Of a DNA stretch of 64,000 bases, positions 1 through 10,993 are shown piece by piece. Source of the DNA: Bacteroidota bacterium (GTDB lineage Bacteria; Bacteroidota; Ignavibacteria; Kapaibacteriales; UBA2268); assembly GCA_004322215.1 (NCBI GenBank), contig SCSM01000013.1:62001-126000 (forward strand), in the 5' to 3' direction. The stretch's first letter is position 1; each line of letters opens with the position of its first letter. Under the pieces are notes generated by a model, which saw only the letters and a program-made list of their open reading frames with translations, ran no database searches and was not told the DNA's origin. The position numbers and the translations under genes were made by a program.

Positions 1-2
1 AA

Positions 3-293
<291 letters not shown>

Positions 294-339
294 TAAAAGA
301 ATCGTTCTTTGTCAACTGAAATTTCCTTGGTGAGAAATT

Positions 340-2400
340 ATGCCACGGGTAAAAGATATATCGAAACTCAGAAATATAGGCATAATGGCTCATATAGACG
401 CCGGTAAGACCACAACTACGGAAAGAATATTATACTATACCGGCTATTTGCATAGGATTGGAGAAGTTGATGACGGCAATGCCTTCATGGACTACATGGA
501 GCAGGAAAAGGAAAGAGGCATAACAATAACCGCCGCTGCCACAACCTGCTTTTGGAAGGATTATCAAGTCAATATTATTGATACTCCCGGTCATGTTGAT
601 TTTACAGCCGAAGTTCAACGTTCTCTAAGGGTTCTCGATGGAGCAATTGCTCTGTTCTGCGGTGTCGGTGGCGTTGAGCCGCAATCGGAAACCGTATGGC
701 ACCAGGCAGAAATGTACAATGTGCCGAGAATTGCTTATGTAAACAAAATGGACAGGCTCGGAGCAAACTTTGAAAACGTTCTCGAGATGATGATTTCAAA
801 ACTGAAAACAAATCCTGTTGCGATTCAGCTTCCAATCGGTGCTGAAGCTCAATTTGAAGGTATTATTGACCTTATTAAAATGAAGGCAATATATTTCGAT
901 GAAGAATCACAGGGTTTGAATTACGAAGAAGCTGTAATTCCGGAAGATTACCGGATTAAAGCTGAAGAGTTCAGGGCTAAGATGCTCGAAGCGGTTGCTG
1001 AAACCGACGATGTGCTTCTTGGCAAATACCTCGAAGGTGAATTGCTGACAGATGATGAAATCAGGAAAGCCCTCAGAAAGGGCACATTAGAGCTTAGGTT
1101 TGTTCCCGTCCTTTGCGGCTCATCTTTGAGCAATATCGGTGTGCAGCCATTATTGGATGCAGTCCTCGATTATTTGCCTTCTCCTGATAACATTAAACAG
1201 TTTCAGGGATTCGATGTGAAAGACCACGAAAAGGTAATTGTCAGGAAACCGATTAAAGATGAACCCTTTTCCGGACTGGCTTTCAAGATACTGACCGACC
1301 AGTTTGTGGGAAAGTTAACTTTTGTAAGGATTTATTCGGGCGCTGTTAAAATCGGAAATTCAGTCCTCAATTCGTATGCAGGAAAACAGGAAAAAATCAA
1401 TAAAATCCTCATTTTACATGCAAACAAGAGAGATGAAGTTCAGGAAGCAGCAGCAGGAGAAATCGTAGCAATACCCGGTCTTAGATTTACAAAGACAGGC
1501 GATACGCTTTGCGATTCAAAACACCCGATAGCTTACGAACAGATTCATTTCTCCGAACCGGTAATCAATCAGGCAATTGAAGCCAAAACATTAGCTGACC
1601 AGGACAAACTGTTACAGGCACTCGAAAAGCTTGTTGATGAAGACCCGACTTTTAAATTCAAACTCGATGAGGAAAGCGGACAAATCATCATAAGCGGTGT
1701 AGGCGAACTTCACCTCGAAATAATTGTTGACCGGCTTAAGAGAGAATTCAACATTCCTGCAAAAGTAGGTAAGCCGCAAGTTGCTTACAGGGAAACAATT
1801 GCCGGTGAAATCAGGCAGGAAGCCGTATTCGACAAACCGATTAGCGGCAAACCGCAATACGGTAATGTAATTCTCGGGATGAAGCAATCGCAGAGAGGTA
1901 AAGGTATCCTTATTAATATTAATGTTAAGGATGATGTAATTCCAAAACAATATTATTCAGCAATCAAAAAGGGAATTACCGATGGACTCCAGGTAGGATT
2001 GAACGGTTATCCTGTAATTGATTTGGAAGTCAACCTGACCGGTGGCTCATACAATCCTGAAACTTCGACGGAGCTTGCTTACCAGATAGCTGCTTCTGTT
2101 GCAGTGAAAGACGGATTAAGAAATTCAGGTACTTTATTGCTCGAACCATTATTTGAAGTAGAGGTCGTTTCGCCGGAAGAATATGTCGGGGACATAATAG
2201 CAGACCTGAATGCAAGAAGAGGAAGAGTCGAAGGTATCAATCAGAGGGGAGTAATGCAGGTGATTAAAGGTGCTGCACCTCTTTCGGAGATGTTCGGATA
2301 TGTTACAAAGTTGAGGTCGTTAAGCCAGGGAAGAGCAGTTTACACTATGACATTTTCGCACTATGAACCTGCGATTATAAAAAATGGAAATTACTTTTAA
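340..2400 (+). CDS. fusA: Translation elongation factor G
   Basis: GTPase that drives ribosomal translocation, 686 aa, slightly shorter than the ~700 aa usual for EF-G. The P-loop AHIDAGKT is at about residues 17-24, the G3 box DTPGH at 81-85 and the G4 box NKMD at 135-138. Domains II to V follow, ending with the domain V stretch that reads ..[12 protein letters not shown]. It sits between rpsG and tuf in the str cluster, so it is most likely the main EF-G even though many FCB genomes also carry EF-G paralogs. The ATG start gives the usual N-terminus a few residues ahead of the P-loop. Confidence 0.95.
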   Translation: MPRVKDISKLRNIGIMAHIDAGKTTTTERILYYTGYLHRIGEVDDGNAFMDYMEQEKERGITITAAATTCFWKDYQVNIIDTPGHVDFTAEVQRSLRVLDGAIALFCGVGGVEPQSETVWHQAEMYNVPRIAYVNKMDRLGANFENVLEMMISKLKTNPVAIQLPIGAEAQFEGIIDLIKMKAIYFDEESQGLNYEEAVIPEDYRIKAEEFRAKMLEAVAETDDVLLGKYLEGELLTDDEIRKALRKGTLELRFVPVLCGSSLSNIGVQPLLDAVLDYLPSPDNIKQFQGFDVKDHEKVIVRKPIKDEPFSGLAFKILTDQFVGKLTFVRIYSGAVKIGNSVLNSYAGKQEKINKILILHANKRDEVQEAAAGEIVAIPGLRFTKTGDTLCDSKHPIAYEQIHFSEPVINQAIEAKTLADQDKLLQALEKLVDEDPTFKFKLDEESGQIIISGVGELHLEIIVDRLKREFNIPAKVGKPQVAYRETIAGEIRQEAVFDKPISGKPQYGNVILGMKQSQRGKGILININVKDDVIPKQYYSAIKKGITDGLQVGLNGYPVIDLEVNLTGGSYNPETSTELAYQIAASVAVKDGLRNSGTLLLEPLFEVEVVSPEEYVGDIIADLNARRGRVEGINQRGVMQVIKGAAPLSEMFGYVTKLRSLSQGRAVYTMTFSHYEPAIIKNGNYF

Positions 2401-2471
2401 ATAGATTGTTTTTTTTTTAGAAAATTAATTAAATAATTATTATTCATAAAATTATATAGGAGCATTTCAAA

Positions 2472-3683
2472 ATGGCAAAAGAAAAATTTGATCGCTCTAA
2501 ACCACATGTTAATATTGGTACGATTGGCCATGTTGACCATGGCAAGACTACTTTAACTGCCGCAATAACAATGGCATTGTCAAAAAGAGGTACGAACACA
2601 GCAATTCGCACATTCGACTCGATTGATAATGCCCCTGAAGAACGTGCGCGTGGAATCACGATTGCCACTGCACACGTTGAGTACGAAACTGATAAGCGTC
2701 ACTACGCACACGTTGACTGTCCGGGACACGCTGATTATATTAAAAATATGATTACCGGTGCTGCGCAGATGGACGGAGCAATCGTTGTTTGTGCAGCAGA
2801 CGACGGTCCTATGCCTCAAACAAGAGAGCACATACTTCTGGCACGTCAGGTTGGCGTTCCGAGAATAGTTGTATTCATGAACAAAGTTGACATAGCCGAC
2901 CCTGAACTTTTAGAACTTATTGAAATGGAACTTCGTGAATTATTGACATCTTACGAATTTCCCGGTGACGAAATACCAATCGTCAAGGGTTCCGCACTTC
3001 AGGCATTGCAGGCAGGCACCGATGCATCGGTTAAAGCCGATGACCCACGTCTTGCTTGTGTGTTCGAACTAATGAAAGCTGTTGACGAGTATATTCCCAC
3101 ACCAGTACGCGATATTGACAAACCGTTCTTAATGCCGGTCGAAGACGTTTTCTCTATTACAGGCAGAGGCACGGTAGGAACAGGCAGAATAGAACGCGGT
3201 ATGGTTAAAGTCGGCGAAGAAGTTGAAATAGTCGGATTTGGATTGCAAAAGAAAACGACTTGTACCGGCGTTGAAATGTTCCGTAAACTTCTCGATGAAG
3301 GCAGGGCTGGCGACAACGTAGGTCTTCTGCTTCGCGGTGTTGATAAAAATGAATTAGAACGCGGAATGGTGATTGCTAAACCCGGTTCGATTACACCTCA
3401 TCATAAATTCAATGCACAGGTAGTGTTTTTGAAAAAGGAAGAAGGCGGAAGGCATACACCTTTCTTTGCAGGTTACAGGCCCCAGTTCTATCTGAGAACG
3501 ACCGATGTTACCGGTGTTCTTAATCTTCCTTCGGGGGTTGAAATGGTAATGCCCGGCGACAATCTCGATAACCTGATTATAGAACTGATTACACCGGTAG
3601 CTATGGAAGAAGGATTGAGATTTGCTATCCGCGAAGGTGGAAGAACTGTAGGCGCAGGAGTTGTTACAAAGATAATCGAATAA
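2472..3683 (+). CDS. tuf: Translation elongation factor Tu
   Basis: GTPase that delivers aminoacyl-tRNA to the ribosomal A site; 403 aa, a little longer than the common 394-400. P-loop HVDHGKT at about 20-26, G3 DCPGH at 82-86, G4 NKVD at 137-140, then the two beta-barrel domains ending in GVVTKIIE. An AGGAG sequence lies upstream of the ATG. Its position between fusA and rpsJ resembles Chlorobi and Proteobacteria; in typical Bacteroidetes tuf is elsewhere (family knowledge from memory). Confidence 0.96.
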   Translation: MAKEKFDRSKPHVNIGTIGHVDHGKTTLTAAITMALSKRGTNTAIRTFDSIDNAPEERARGITIATAHVEYETDKRHYAHVDCPGHADYIKNMITGAAQMDGAIVVCAADDGPMPQTREHILLARQVGVPRIVVFMNKVDIADPELLELIEMELRELLTSYEFPGDEIPIVKGSALQALQAGTDASVKADDPRLACVFELMKAVDEYIPTPVRDIDKPFLMPVEDVFSITGRGTVGTGRIERGMVKVGEEVEIVGFGLQKKTTCTGVEMFRKLLDEGRAGDNVGLLLRGVDKNELERGMVIAKPGSITPHHKFNAQVVFLKKEEGGRHTPFFAGYRPQFYLRTTDVTGVLNLPSGVEMVMPGDNLDNLIIELITPVAMEEGLRFAIREGGRTVGAGVVTKIIE

Positions 3684-3740
3684 TTTTTTTCGAAATTAAT
3701 TGAATTTGGAAGCCCGAATTAAGGAACAATGGAGTAAATC

Positions 3741-4049
3741 GTGGCAACACAAAGAATAAGAATAAAATTGAAATCTTACGACCATAACTTGATAGATAAA
3801 TCAAGCGAAAGGATAGTGAGAACAGTGAAACAGACCGGGGCTGTCGTTTCCGGTCCGATTCCGCTGCCTACAAAACGTTCGGTTTACACTGTAAACCGCT
3901 CTCCTCACGTTGATAAAAAATCGCGCGAGCAGTTTGAGGCAAGAATCCACAAGCGGCTGATTGACATATTCAGCTCGACCCAAAAGACAATAGATGCATT
4001 GATGCGGCTGGAATTACCTGCCGGAGTTGACGTAGAGGTTAAAGTTTAA
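3741..4049 (+). CDS. rpsJ: 30S ribosomal protein S10
   Basis: 102 aa, normal length, starting with GTG ([15 protein letters not shown]), the standard S10 N-terminus. A GGAG core lies upstream and supports this non-ATG start. S10 sits in the 30S head and also forms the NusB antitermination complex. It opens the S10 ribosomal block; rplC follows after 14 bp. Confidence 0.97.
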   Translation: MATQRIRIKLKSYDHNLIDKSSERIVRTVKQTGAVVSGPIPLPTKRSVYTVNRSPHVDKKSREQFEARIHKRLIDIFSSTQKTIDALMRLELPAGVDVEVKV

Positions 4050-4063
4050 TTAAAGGAGTAGAA

Positions 4064-4687
4064 ATGACAGGGGCATTACTTGGTAAAAAGCTTGGTATGA
4101 CAAGTATCTACACCGACAACGGTGAGCAGATACCTTGTACGGTTATTCAGGCAGGTCCATGTCCTATTGTTCAGATGAAAACATCTGGTAACGATGGTTA
4201 TAACTCGGTTCAACTCGGTTTTGAAAACGTTCCCGATAGAAAGGTAAACAAACCTTTGAAGGGGCATTTCGCCAAGGCAGGCATTGAACCCGTCAAATAT
4301 CTTAAGGAATTCAGGGATTTGGAAATTACGCTGAACATTGGCGAATTTCTGAAAGTTGACCAATTCCAAAAGGGCGACAAAGTCAGGGTAACGAGTACAA
4401 GCAAGGGGAAAGGTTTCCAGGGAGTTGTCAAAAGACATCATTTCGGTGGTGTCGGAATGACTACACATGGGCAATCAGACAGAGTCAGGGCGCCTGGCTC
4501 GATTGGCTCATCATCCTATCCCTCCCGCGTTTTCAAGGGCTTGAGAATGGCAGGAAGAATGGGTGGCAAACCGACAACTATCAGGAATCTTGAAATAGTG
4601 GACATAATACCGGAGCAAAACGTTTTACTTTTAAAAGGAAATGTTCCGGGATATAAAAATACTTTATTAGAAATAGTTAAGCAATAG
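4064..4687 (+). CDS. rplC: 50S ribosomal protein L3
   Basis: 207 aa, start ATG behind a clear AAAGGAG. It begins MTGALLGKKLGMTSIY and has the conserved L3 core with the VKRHHFGG and THGQSDRVRAPGSIG segments that reach the peptidyl-transferase centre. L3 is an early 23S rRNA-binding assembly protein. rplD follows after 8 bp. Confidence 0.97.
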   Translation: MTGALLGKKLGMTSIYTDNGEQIPCTVIQAGPCPIVQMKTSGNDGYNSVQLGFENVPDRKVNKPLKGHFAKAGIEPVKYLKEFRDLEITLNIGEFLKVDQFQKGDKVRVTSTSKGKGFQGVVKRHHFGGVGMTTHGQSDRVRAPGSIGSSSYPSRVFKGLRMAGRMGGKPTTIRNLEIVDIIPEQNVLLLKGNVPGYKNTLLEIVKQ

Positions 4688-4695
4688 GGCTTAAA

Positions 4696-5322
4696 ATGTT
4701 AGTAGATATATACACAAAAGAAGGAACGCAGTCAGGGCAGATAGAACTGAAAGATGAAATCTTTGCTGTCAAGCCGAATGAACATGCCATGTACCAGGCA
4801 GTCGTTGCCTTCCTTGCTAATAAAAGGCAGGGAAATGCAAAGACTAAAGTACGTTCCGAAGTCTCCGGCGGCGGTAAGAAACCCTGGAGGCAAAAAGGAA
4901 GAGGTACTGCAAGGTCCGGCTCATCCAGGTCTCCCGTTTGGGTTGGCGGTGGAACGATTCACGGTCCCAAGCCGCATAAATTCACAATGAATTTATCCAA
5001 AAAGGTGAAACGGCTTGCCAAAGTTTCGGCTCTTTCCGCAAGATGCGAAGAAAATAATCTTATGGTTATCGAAGATTTCACGTTTGCTGAGATAAAAACA
5101 AAACAAATGACAGAAGTTATAAGGAATCTTAAATTGGAAAATGAAAAACTCCTTATTCTCCTGCCAGAAAAAGACGATATGATTTACCTCTCAACGCGAA
5201 ATATTCCAAATGTAACAGTTCATCCGGTTGATAAAATATCAACTTATGAAATTCTGAATCATAAGAAATTATTGCTTTTTAAGAAAGCAGTTGATGTCGT
5301 ACATAATTCTTTAAGCAATTAA
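4696..5322 (+). CDS. rplD: 50S ribosomal protein L4
   Basis: 208 aa, normal length. The extended loop that lines the exit tunnel is visible (GGGKKPWRQKGRGTARSG, then GGTIHGPKP). In Escherichia coli L4 also represses its own operon; no equivalent leader can be judged here. It is placed between rplC and rplW as usual. Confidence 0.97.
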   Translation: MLVDIYTKEGTQSGQIELKDEIFAVKPNEHAMYQAVVAFLANKRQGNAKTKVRSEVSGGGKKPWRQKGRGTARSGSSRSPVWVGGGTIHGPKPHKFTMNLSKKVKRLAKVSALSARCEENNLMVIEDFTFAEIKTKQMTEVIRNLKLENEKLLILLPEKDDMIYLSTRNIPNVTVHPVDKISTYEILNHKKLLLFKKAVDVVHNSLSN

Positions 5323-5338
5323 TGCCGGTGGTAATGCT

Positions 5339-5641
5339 ATGATAGATATAATTAGAAGACCGATTGTTACAGAAAAAGCTATGAGGAATCAGGAGCAGGG
5401 ACAATACGTTTTTGAAGTTGACCCCCATTCCAATAAGATTCAAATCAAGCATGCCATTGAAAAGATGTTCGAGGTGAATATAATCAGCATCAGAACAGCA
5501 AGAGTAAAAGGCAAAATTAAAAGCCGTTTCACCCGCAAAGGAATTCAGCAGGGTAAAACAGCAATGAAGAAAAAAGCATTTATAACACTTAAGCAGGGTC
5601 AGACTATTGACATTGTCGGCGGTGCTGCAGGTGTGGAATAA
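5339..5641 (+). CDS. rplW: 50S ribosomal protein L23
   Basis: 100 aa. It starts MIDIIRRPIVTEKAM, the L23 signature, and contains the basic loop near the tunnel exit where trigger factor and SRP dock. Spacing to rplD is 16 bp and to rplB 35 bp. Confidence 0.96.
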   Translation: MIDIIRRPIVTEKAMRNQEQGQYVFEVDPHSNKIQIKHAIEKMFEVNIISIRTARVKGKIKSRFTRKGIQQGKTAMKKKAFITLKQGQTIDIVGGAAGVE

Positions 5642-5676
5642 AATTGAATTAGAAGAAATAATTAGCAGATATTGAA

Positions 5677-6513
5677 ATGGCACTGAGAAATTTAAAACCA
5701 ATAACACCCGGAACAAGGTTCTACTCTTTGAATACATTCGAAGAGTTGACAACAGATAAGCCGTTCAAGCCGCTGACCGTTTCATTGAAGCAGTCAGGCG
5801 GAAGAAATAATACGGGCAGGGTAACCTCTCGCCATCGCGGTGGCGGACATAAGAGGAGATACAGGATTATTGACTTCAAGAGAAACAAATTCAATATGTT
5901 CGCAGAAGTCCTTACAATCGAGTATGACCCGAACCGCTCGGCAAGAATTGCATTGGTTCGGTATGAGGACGGAGTCAAAACTTATATACTTGCTCCCGAT
6001 AAATTGAAAGTCGGCGATAAAATTGTTTCAGGGGATAATGTTGATTTTAAAGATGGCAACACGCTGCCATTAAGGAAAATTCCGGTCGGCTTATTCATTC
6101 ATAATATTGAAATGAAACCTGGCAAAGGTGGCCAGTTGGTACGAAGTGCAGGCATGTCGGCACAGCTCGTTGCTGTCGACGATAAATCGGCTCAGGTGAA
6201 GCTTCCTTCAGGTGAAATAAGGATACTTCCTTCAAATTGCACTGCAACACTGGGCATTGTCAGCAACGGCGACCATGAAAACATTCAATGGGGGAAAGCA
6301 GGACGTTTGAGATGGCTTGGAATCAGGCCTCAAACACGCGGTATGGCTATGAACCCGATTGACCATCCTATGGGCGGCGGCGAAGGTGCTTCCAAATCGG
6401 GTGGTGGAAGGCAGCATCCGAGGTCACCCTGGGGACAATATGCCAAAGGTCTGAAAACACGTAAAAAGAGAAAATTATCAAATAAAAATATTATTCGCAG
6501 TAGAAAAGGTTAA
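5677..6513 (+). CDS. rplB: 50S ribosomal protein L2
   Basis: 278 aa, normal for L2. It begins [16 protein letters not shown], has the [16 protein letters not shown]-binding stretch, and ends with the conserved [13 protein letters not shown] loop and a basic tail. It binds 23S rRNA domain IV and is needed for subunit association and peptidyl transfer. Confidence 0.97.
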   Translation: MALRNLKPITPGTRFYSLNTFEELTTDKPFKPLTVSLKQSGGRNNTGRVTSRHRGGGHKRRYRIIDFKRNKFNMFAEVLTIEYDPNRSARIALVRYEDGVKTYILAPDKLKVGDKIVSGDNVDFKDGNTLPLRKIPVGLFIHNIEMKPGKGGQLVRSAGMSAQLVAVDDKSAQVKLPSGEIRILPSNCTATLGIVSNGDHENIQWGKAGRLRWLGIRPQTRGMAMNPIDHPMGGGEGASKSGGGRQHPRSPWGQYAKGLKTRKKRKLSNKNIIRSRKG

Positions 6514-6529
6514 TATTACAGGTTGAATT

Positions 6530-6838
6530 ATGTCACGTTCACTTAAAAAAGGTTATTTTGTTTACTATAAATTACTGAAAAAGGTTGAGACACTAAATGA
6601 GTCCAACCAGAAAAAGGTAATCAAGACCTGGTCGAGAGCTTCGACAATAACGCCGAGTTTTGTGGGACATACTATTGCCGTACATAACGGCAACAAATTC
6701 ATCCCTGTTTATATAACTGAAAATATGGTTGGTCACAAACTCGGAGAGTTTTCGCCGACCAGGATTTACAGGGGACATTCCGGGCACAGGAAAGAGCAAA
6801 AGAGTCCGGCTGCCACACCTGCACCTGCAAGGAAATAA
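6530..6838 (+). CDS. rpsS: 30S ribosomal protein S19
   Basis: 102 aa. The core is typical ([11 protein letters not shown], then [13 protein letters not shown] and [11 protein letters not shown]). It ends in a low-complexity tail rich in Ala, Pro and Lys ([10 protein letters not shown]), about 10 residues beyond the usual end. S19 sits in the 30S head with S13. rplV starts 3 bp downstream. Confidence 0.96.
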   Translation: MSRSLKKGYFVYYKLLKKVETLNESNQKKVIKTWSRASTITPSFVGHTIAVHNGNKFIPVYITENMVGHKLGEFSPTRIYRGHSGHRKEQKSPAATPAPARK

Positions 6839-6841
6839 TTG

Positions 6842-7201
6842 ATGGAGAACCGGGAAATGGAAGCAAAAGCAATAAAAAAATTCATAAGGTCATCGCCACG
6901 TAAAATGCGTTTGGTGATTGATTTGATAAGAGGGAAAAATGCATCGGAAGCGTTTTCGACCTTGCATTTTTCAACCAAGCATGCAGCTAAAGATGCAGAA
7001 AGAGTTTTGAAATCAGCTATTTCTAATTTGTCGAATATTGAAGACGGCAAGTCTGTCAAAAACGAAGATGTGTATATTAAAACTGCCTTTGTTGACTGCG
7101 GTCCGATAGTTAAAAGAATTAGTCCTGCTCCCATGGGCAGAGCTTACAGAATCAGAAAACGCTCTAATCATTTAACAATAGTTGTTGCAACAAAGGATTA
7201 A
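6842..7201 (+). CDS. rplV: 50S ribosomal protein L22
   Basis: About 119 aa from the ATG at 6842. The ORF track begins one codon earlier at a TTG, and an in-frame ATG at 6857 (MEAKAIKKF) would give the N-terminus most like other L22 proteins, so the start is uncertain by five codons. The conserved RSSPRKMRLVIDLIRG and C-terminal GRAYRIRKRSNH regions are present. L22 lines the exit tunnel with L4. Confidence 0.94.
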   Translation: MENREMEAKAIKKFIRSSPRKMRLVIDLIRGKNASEAFSTLHFSTKHAAKDAERVLKSAISNLSNIEDGKSVKNEDVYIKTAFVDCGPIVKRISPAPMGRAYRIRKRSNHLTIVVATKD

Positions 7202-7215
7202 TAAGGAGTTAAAAC

Positions 7216-7857
7216 TTGGGACAAAAAACAAATCCGATAGGGCTTCGCTTAGGAATTATAAAGCAGTGGGAAGCTAACTGGTTCGACGAGAAAAACGTTG
7301 CTTCCAAGCTATCCGAAGATATAAAAGTTAGAAATTATATTAAAAACCGTTTGAAAAAAGCAGGTGTTTCACGGCTTATACTCGAAAGAACGGCGAAGCA
7401 ATTGAGGATTACTATCAATACATCCCGTCCCGGTGTGATTATCGGCAGGTCCGGAAAAGATATAACTCAATTGGAAGAGGAAATCAAGAAATTCACAAGC
7501 AGGGATGATGTTAAAATCCTTATTAGCGAAATCAAACGTCCGGAACTGGATGCTTACCTGGTTGCAGAAAATATAGCACAACAGCTTGAAGGTAGAATTT
7601 CCTTCAGAAGAGCAATGAAACAGTCGGTGTCTTCGGCTATCAGAATGGGAGCCAGCGGCATCAGGATTATGTGTGCAGGACGGCTTGGCGGAGCTGAAAT
7701 GGCAAGAACTGAACAATATAAAGAAGGAAGAATTCCTTTGCATACACTTCGTGCCGATATTGATTATGCTGTTGCTACGGCACATACGATATACGGAAGC
7801 ATCGGGGTAAAGGTGTGGATATGCAAGGGTGAAATTATCGGTAAACAAGTTTCATAG
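7216..7857 (+). CDS. rpsC: 30S ribosomal protein S3
   Basis: 213 aa. It starts at TTG with AAGGAG 7 bases upstream, giving the universal N-terminus [13 protein letters not shown], so the TTG is well supported. A KH domain motif ([10 protein letters not shown]) is followed by the C-terminal domain ([17 protein letters not shown]). S3 forms part of the mRNA entry helicase of the 30S subunit. It is shorter at the C-terminus than the ~233 aa E. coli protein. Confidence 0.96.
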   Translation: MGQKTNPIGLRLGIIKQWEANWFDEKNVASKLSEDIKVRNYIKNRLKKAGVSRLILERTAKQLRITINTSRPGVIIGRSGKDITQLEEEIKKFTSRDDVKILISEIKRPELDAYLVAENIAQQLEGRISFRRAMKQSVSSAIRMGASGIRIMCAGRLGGAEMARTEQYKEGRIPLHTLRADIDYAVATAHTIYGSIGVKVWICKGEIIGKQVS

Positions 7858-7888
7858 AAAATTTTTAATTAATTGAAAGCAAGTAACG

Positions 7889-8305
7889 ATGTTATCTCCA
7901 AAGAGAGTAAAATATCGCAAGACACAAAGAGGCAGAAGAAGAGGAAAGTCATTTAGGGGCTCTATGGTTTCTTTTGGTTCTTATGGTTTGAAGGCACTTG
8001 AGAATGCATGGATAACCAACAGGCAGATAGAAGCGGCACGTATTGCGATTAACAGGTTTCTCAAACGTGACGGAAAAGTCTGGATTAAGATTTTCCCGGA
8101 TAAGCCATATACTAAAAAACCGGCTGAAACAAGACAGGGAAGCGGTAAAGGTAGTCCGGAGGGCTGGGTTGCTGTCGTTCGCCCTGGTAAAATAATGTTT
8201 GAGGTGGACGGTGTGCCTCGTAAGTCAGCCGAAGAAGCTTTGCGGCTCGCTTCGCATAAATTGCCGATTAAAACAAAATTTGTATCACGTATTGATTTGG
8301 TTTGA
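7889..8305 (+). CDS. rplP: 50S ribosomal protein L16
   Basis: 138 aa, full length. It begins [19 protein letters not shown] and contains the conserved [20 protein letters not shown] segment. L16 lies beside the A and P sites and stabilises tRNA binding. Its stop codon is separated by one base from the rpmC start. Confidence 0.97.
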   Translation: MLSPKRVKYRKTQRGRRRGKSFRGSMVSFGSYGLKALENAWITNRQIEAARIAINRFLKRDGKVWIKIFPDKPYTKKPAETRQGSGKGSPEGWVAVVRPGKIMFEVDGVPRKSAEEALRLASHKLPIKTKFVSRIDLV

Positions 8306-8306
8306 G

Positions 8307-8510
8307 ATGAAACCACGTAAAACAAAAGACCTTGGTGAGCTTAACGATATGGAATTGGCTCAATCGCTGAAAGAAGCAGAGGAAACTTTTGCTAAGCAAA
8401 AGTTTCAGCATGCACTTAGCCAGCTTCATGACACGGCTTATCTCAGGATATTGAGAAAAGACATTGCAAAAATGAAAACAATAATTAATGAACGCCAGAG
8501 AGTGAAATAA
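8307..8510 (+). CDS. rpmC: 50S ribosomal protein L29
   Basis: 67 aa from the ATG at 8307, right after the rplP stop. The ORF track extends it upstream inside rplP, which is not believable. It has the two-helix L29 pattern with [15 protein letters not shown] near the end. L29 sits at the exit tunnel next to L23. Confidence 0.95.
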   Translation: MKPRKTKDLGELNDMELAQSLKEAEETFAKQKFQHALSQLHDTAYLRILRKDIAKMKTIINERQRVK

Positions 8511-8511
8511 T

Positions 8512-8886
8512 ATGGAACAGGAAACTGGACAAGAAATAATGAATGAAATGGGTACCGTTGCTGAACCACAAGAGGTTACTGCAAAACCGGTAGCAAAAAC
8601 AAAGAAAAAAACAAAAGAGGAGGAATTACCTCTGAAGAAATCTAATAAGAGAATTCTCCAGGGTAAGGTTTTCTCGAATAAAGCTGATAAAACCATTGTC
8701 GTGAAAATTGTCCGTCAGGTTGCCCATCCTTTATATAAAAAATATTACAAGAAGACAAAAAAGATTATGGCTCATGATGAAAGAAATGAGTGTAACATCG
8801 GCGATACAGTGAAAGTGAAGGAATGTCGTCCTCTCAGCCGTAATAAGAGATGGGAACTCGTCGAAATAATTGAAAAAGCCAAATAA
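8512..8886 (+). CDS. rpsQ: 30S ribosomal protein S17 with N-terminal extension
   Basis: 124 aa, about 40 residues longer than the usual 80-90. The S17 fold starts near residue 44 ([16 protein letters not shown]) and includes [17 protein letters not shown]. The extra N-terminus is acidic, then rich in Lys ([15 protein letters not shown]) and low in complexity. It starts one base after the rpmC stop with no alternative ATG close to the core, so the extension looks real. Confidence 0.94.
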   Translation: MEQETGQEIMNEMGTVAEPQEVTAKPVAKTKKKTKEEELPLKKSNKRILQGKVFSNKADKTIVVKIVRQVAHPLYKKYYKKTKKIMAHDERNECNIGDTVKVKECRPLSRNKRWELVEIIEKAK

Positions 8887-8904
8887 GCTTAGGAGTAAAT
8901 TAAA

Positions 8905-9273
8905 ATGATACAGGAAGAAACAAATTTAGTCGTTGCAGATAATTCGGGAGCAAAGAAGGTGCGATGCATCAGGGTCCTCGGCGGACACGCCAGACGTTAT
9001 GCCGGATTGGGTGACCTTGTGGTCGTTTCTGTAAAATCTGCTCTGCCGAATTCAAACGTAAAAAAAGGCGAAGTTTGCAGGGCTGTCATTGTCCGTACAT
9101 GCAAAGAGGTGAAAAGGAAAGACGGCTCGTTTATAAAATTTGATGACAATGCTGCGATTATTTTGAATGCTGCCGGAGAGCCGAGGGGTACAAGGATTTT
9201 CGGTCCGGTTGCCCGTGAATTGCGGGAAAAAAATTATATGAAAATTATTTCACTTGCACCTGAAGTTATATAG
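8905..9273 (+). CDS. rplN: 50S ribosomal protein L14
   Basis: 122 aa, normal length, ATG preceded by AGGAG. It begins [19 protein letters not shown] and ends [10 protein letters not shown], matching the universal L14 pattern. L14 forms intersubunit bridges and the RsfS docking site. Confidence 0.97.
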   Translation: MIQEETNLVVADNSGAKKVRCIRVLGGHARRYAGLGDLVVVSVKSALPNSNVKKGEVCRAVIVRTCKEVKRKDGSFIKFDDNAAIILNAAGEPRGTRIFGPVARELREKNYMKIISLAPEVI

Positions 9274-9284
9274 TGGTGAATATT

Positions 9285-9605
9285 ATGAAAATGAGATTAA
9301 AAAAAGGCGATATAGTACAGGTATTATCAGGAAATGATAAAGGTCTTTCCGGTAGAGTTCTCGAAGTCTATCCTGCAAAAAGTAAAATTTTGGTTGAGGG
9401 TGTCAATATTAGAAAGAAACACATGAGACCAAATCCAAAGAATCAGCAGGGTGGTATTGTCAGTAAAGAAATGCCGATTCATTATTCCAATGTGCTGATA
9501 ATTGATTCGGATAAAAATCCATCGAGAATCGGGATTAAATTCGAAGAGAAAGAAGGCAAGCAAATACCTGTAAGATATGCAAAAACAAATGATAAAAATT
9601 TATAA
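9285..9605 (+). CDS. rplX: 50S ribosomal protein L24
   Basis: 106 aa from ATG at 9285. The ORF track starts at a GTG overlapping the rplN stop, which adds four residues not typical of L24. The KOW motif (KKGDIVQVLSGNDKGLSGRV) and the VNIRKKHMRPNPKNQQGGI stretch are clear. It is an assembly initiator protein of the 50S subunit. Confidence 0.95.
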   Translation: MKMRLKKGDIVQVLSGNDKGLSGRVLEVYPAKSKILVEGVNIRKKHMRPNPKNQQGGIVSKEMPIHYSNVLIIDSDKNPSRIGIKFEEKEGKQIPVRYAKTNDKNL

Positions 9606-9625
9606 GGATATAAAGATTATTTAAT

Positions 9626-10273
9626 ATGGCAAAATCAGGTTCACAGGCAGGAGGAACAGCTAAAAAGCTCGAAATGAAGCCGGAAGGAAAACGTCTTGAA
9701 GACGTAAAGGACGCCAAGCCGGCACCAAAGCCGCGGCTTGAGGGCGTTTATAAAGAAAATATCATTCCTGCTTTAATGAAGAAATTCGGTTATAAGTCCA
9801 TAATGCAGGTTCCGAAACTCAAGCATATTTCGATGAATATGGGTGTGGGGCAGGCAACCCAGGACACAAAGCTTTTGCAGGCAGCAGTTAACGAACTCGA
9901 ATTGATTGCAGGTCAAAGACCAGTGATAACGAAATCTAAGAAGGCGATATCTAACTTTAAACTCAGAGCCGGAATGCCGATTGGCACAAAGGTTACTTTG
10001 AGAAGAGCCAGAATGTATGAGTTTCTCGACAGGTTTATTAATATAGCTTCGCCCCGAATCAGGGACTTCAGAGGATTTTCCGATAAGAGTTTTGACGGCA
10101 GAGGCAATTACACTGTTGGGATTAAAGAACAGATTATTTTCCCTGAGATTGATGTCGATAAGGTTAATAAAATCACAGGGCTCGATATAACTTTTGTAAC
10201 AGATGCAAAGACTGATGAAGAGGCATTATCTCTTCTTTCGGAATTTGGTTTTCCTTTTCGTAAACGTGATTGA
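9626..10273 (+). CDS. rplE: 50S ribosomal protein L5 with N-terminal extension
   Basis: 215 aa against a usual ~180. The L5 core begins around residue 38 ([21 protein letters not shown]) and includes [20 protein letters not shown] and the C-terminal FPEIDVDKV. The first ~37 residues are Gly, Lys and Pro rich and have no counterpart in the standard protein. L5 binds 5S rRNA in the central protuberance. The core does not begin with Met, so the extension probably is translated. Confidence 0.94.
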   Translation: MAKSGSQAGGTAKKLEMKPEGKRLEDVKDAKPAPKPRLEGVYKENIIPALMKKFGYKSIMQVPKLKHISMNMGVGQATQDTKLLQAAVNELELIAGQRPVITKSKKAISNFKLRAGMPIGTKVTLRRARMYEFLDRFINIASPRIRDFRGFSDKSFDGRGNYTVGIKEQIIFPEIDVDKVNKITGLDITFVTDAKTDEEALSLLSEFGFPFRKRD

Positions 10274-10281
10274 GAGAAGAT

Positions 10282-10551
10282 ATGTCAACAACAGCAATTG
10301 TAGCACGGAACAATAAAAGAAAAAGAATGACTGAGAAATATGCCCAAAAAAGAGCCGAATTGAAAAAACTCGGAGATTATGAGGGACTGCAAAAACTTCC
10401 GAGAAACAGTTCTGCAACGAGAATTCGTAACAGGTGTTCGGTTACGGGACGCGGCAGGGGTGTATATAAAACCTTCGGATTATGCAGGAACATGTTCCGT
10501 CAGTTAGCATTGGAAGGGAAGATTCCCGGTATTAGGAAAGCAAGTTGGTAA
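10282..10551 (+). CDS. rpsN: 30S ribosomal protein S14, zinc-free long form
   Basis: About 89 aa from the ATG at 10282. The ORF track begins at a TTG inside the rplE stop, which I do not favour. It has the long S14 architecture and the conserved [21 protein letters not shown] segment but lacks the paired CxxC motifs of the short zinc-binding form. It sits 8 bp after rplE. Confidence 0.95.
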   Translation: MSTTAIVARNNKRKRMTEKYAQKRAELKKLGDYEGLQKLPRNSSATRIRNRCSVTGRGRGVYKTFGLCRNMFRQLALEGKIPGIRKASW

Positions 10552-10573
10552 TAACAAATTATTTGAAAGCATT

Positions 10574-10969
10574 ATGCCAGTAACAGATACTATAGCTGAT
10601 TTTATAACTCAAATTCGTAATGCAGGCAATGCCAAGCATAAGACAGTGGATATACCCTGTTCAAATACAAAGCTTGGAATTGCAGCGATACTGAAAGACC
10701 AGGGTTACATCAGCGATTTTGAAAAGATTGAAGAAGGAAACAGAAGTTATATCAGAATCACTTTGAGGTATTATCAGCGTGTGCCTGCTTTCAATGAGAT
10801 GAAGCGGGTCAGCAAACCGGGCAGGAGAGTATATGCCCCTGCTGATAAATTGCCGAGAGTAAAAAACGGATTGGGTGTAGCGATTATTTCTACATCGAAA
10901 GGGATTATGTCTGATAAACAGGCGCGCCAGTTGAATATCGGCGGCGAGCTGCTTTGCACAATTTGGTAA
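10574..10969 (+). CDS. rpsH: 30S ribosomal protein S8
   Basis: 131 aa, typical length. It begins MPVTDTIADFITQIRNA and ends with the conserved GIMSDKQARQLNIGGELLCTIW. S8 binds the central domain of 16S rRNA and in E. coli autoregulates the spc operon. Confidence 0.97.
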   Translation: MPVTDTIADFITQIRNAGNAKHKTVDIPCSNTKLGIAAILKDQGYISDFEKIEEGNRSYIRITLRYYQRVPAFNEMKRVSKPGRRVYAPADKLPRVKNGLGVAIISTSKGIMSDKQARQLNIGGELLCTIW

Positions 10970-10993
10970 AATTGGATTACAGGAGATAAGAAA

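Noticed and set aside
4076-4474. 132-aa minus ORF inside rplC
   Set aside because: It lies wholly antisense to L3 and has low-complexity Cys/His/Phe-rich translation; no start signal.
7369-7848. 159-aa minus ORF inside rpsC
   Set aside because: It is an antisense shadow of S3, no recognisable domain.
8199-8306. Upstream extension of rpmC
   Set aside because: The extra residues are out-of-frame rplP sequence; the ATG at 8307 fits L29.
10270-10281. TTG start of rpsN in the track
   Set aside because: It overlaps the rplE stop and adds four residues not seen in S14; the ATG at 10282 is better.
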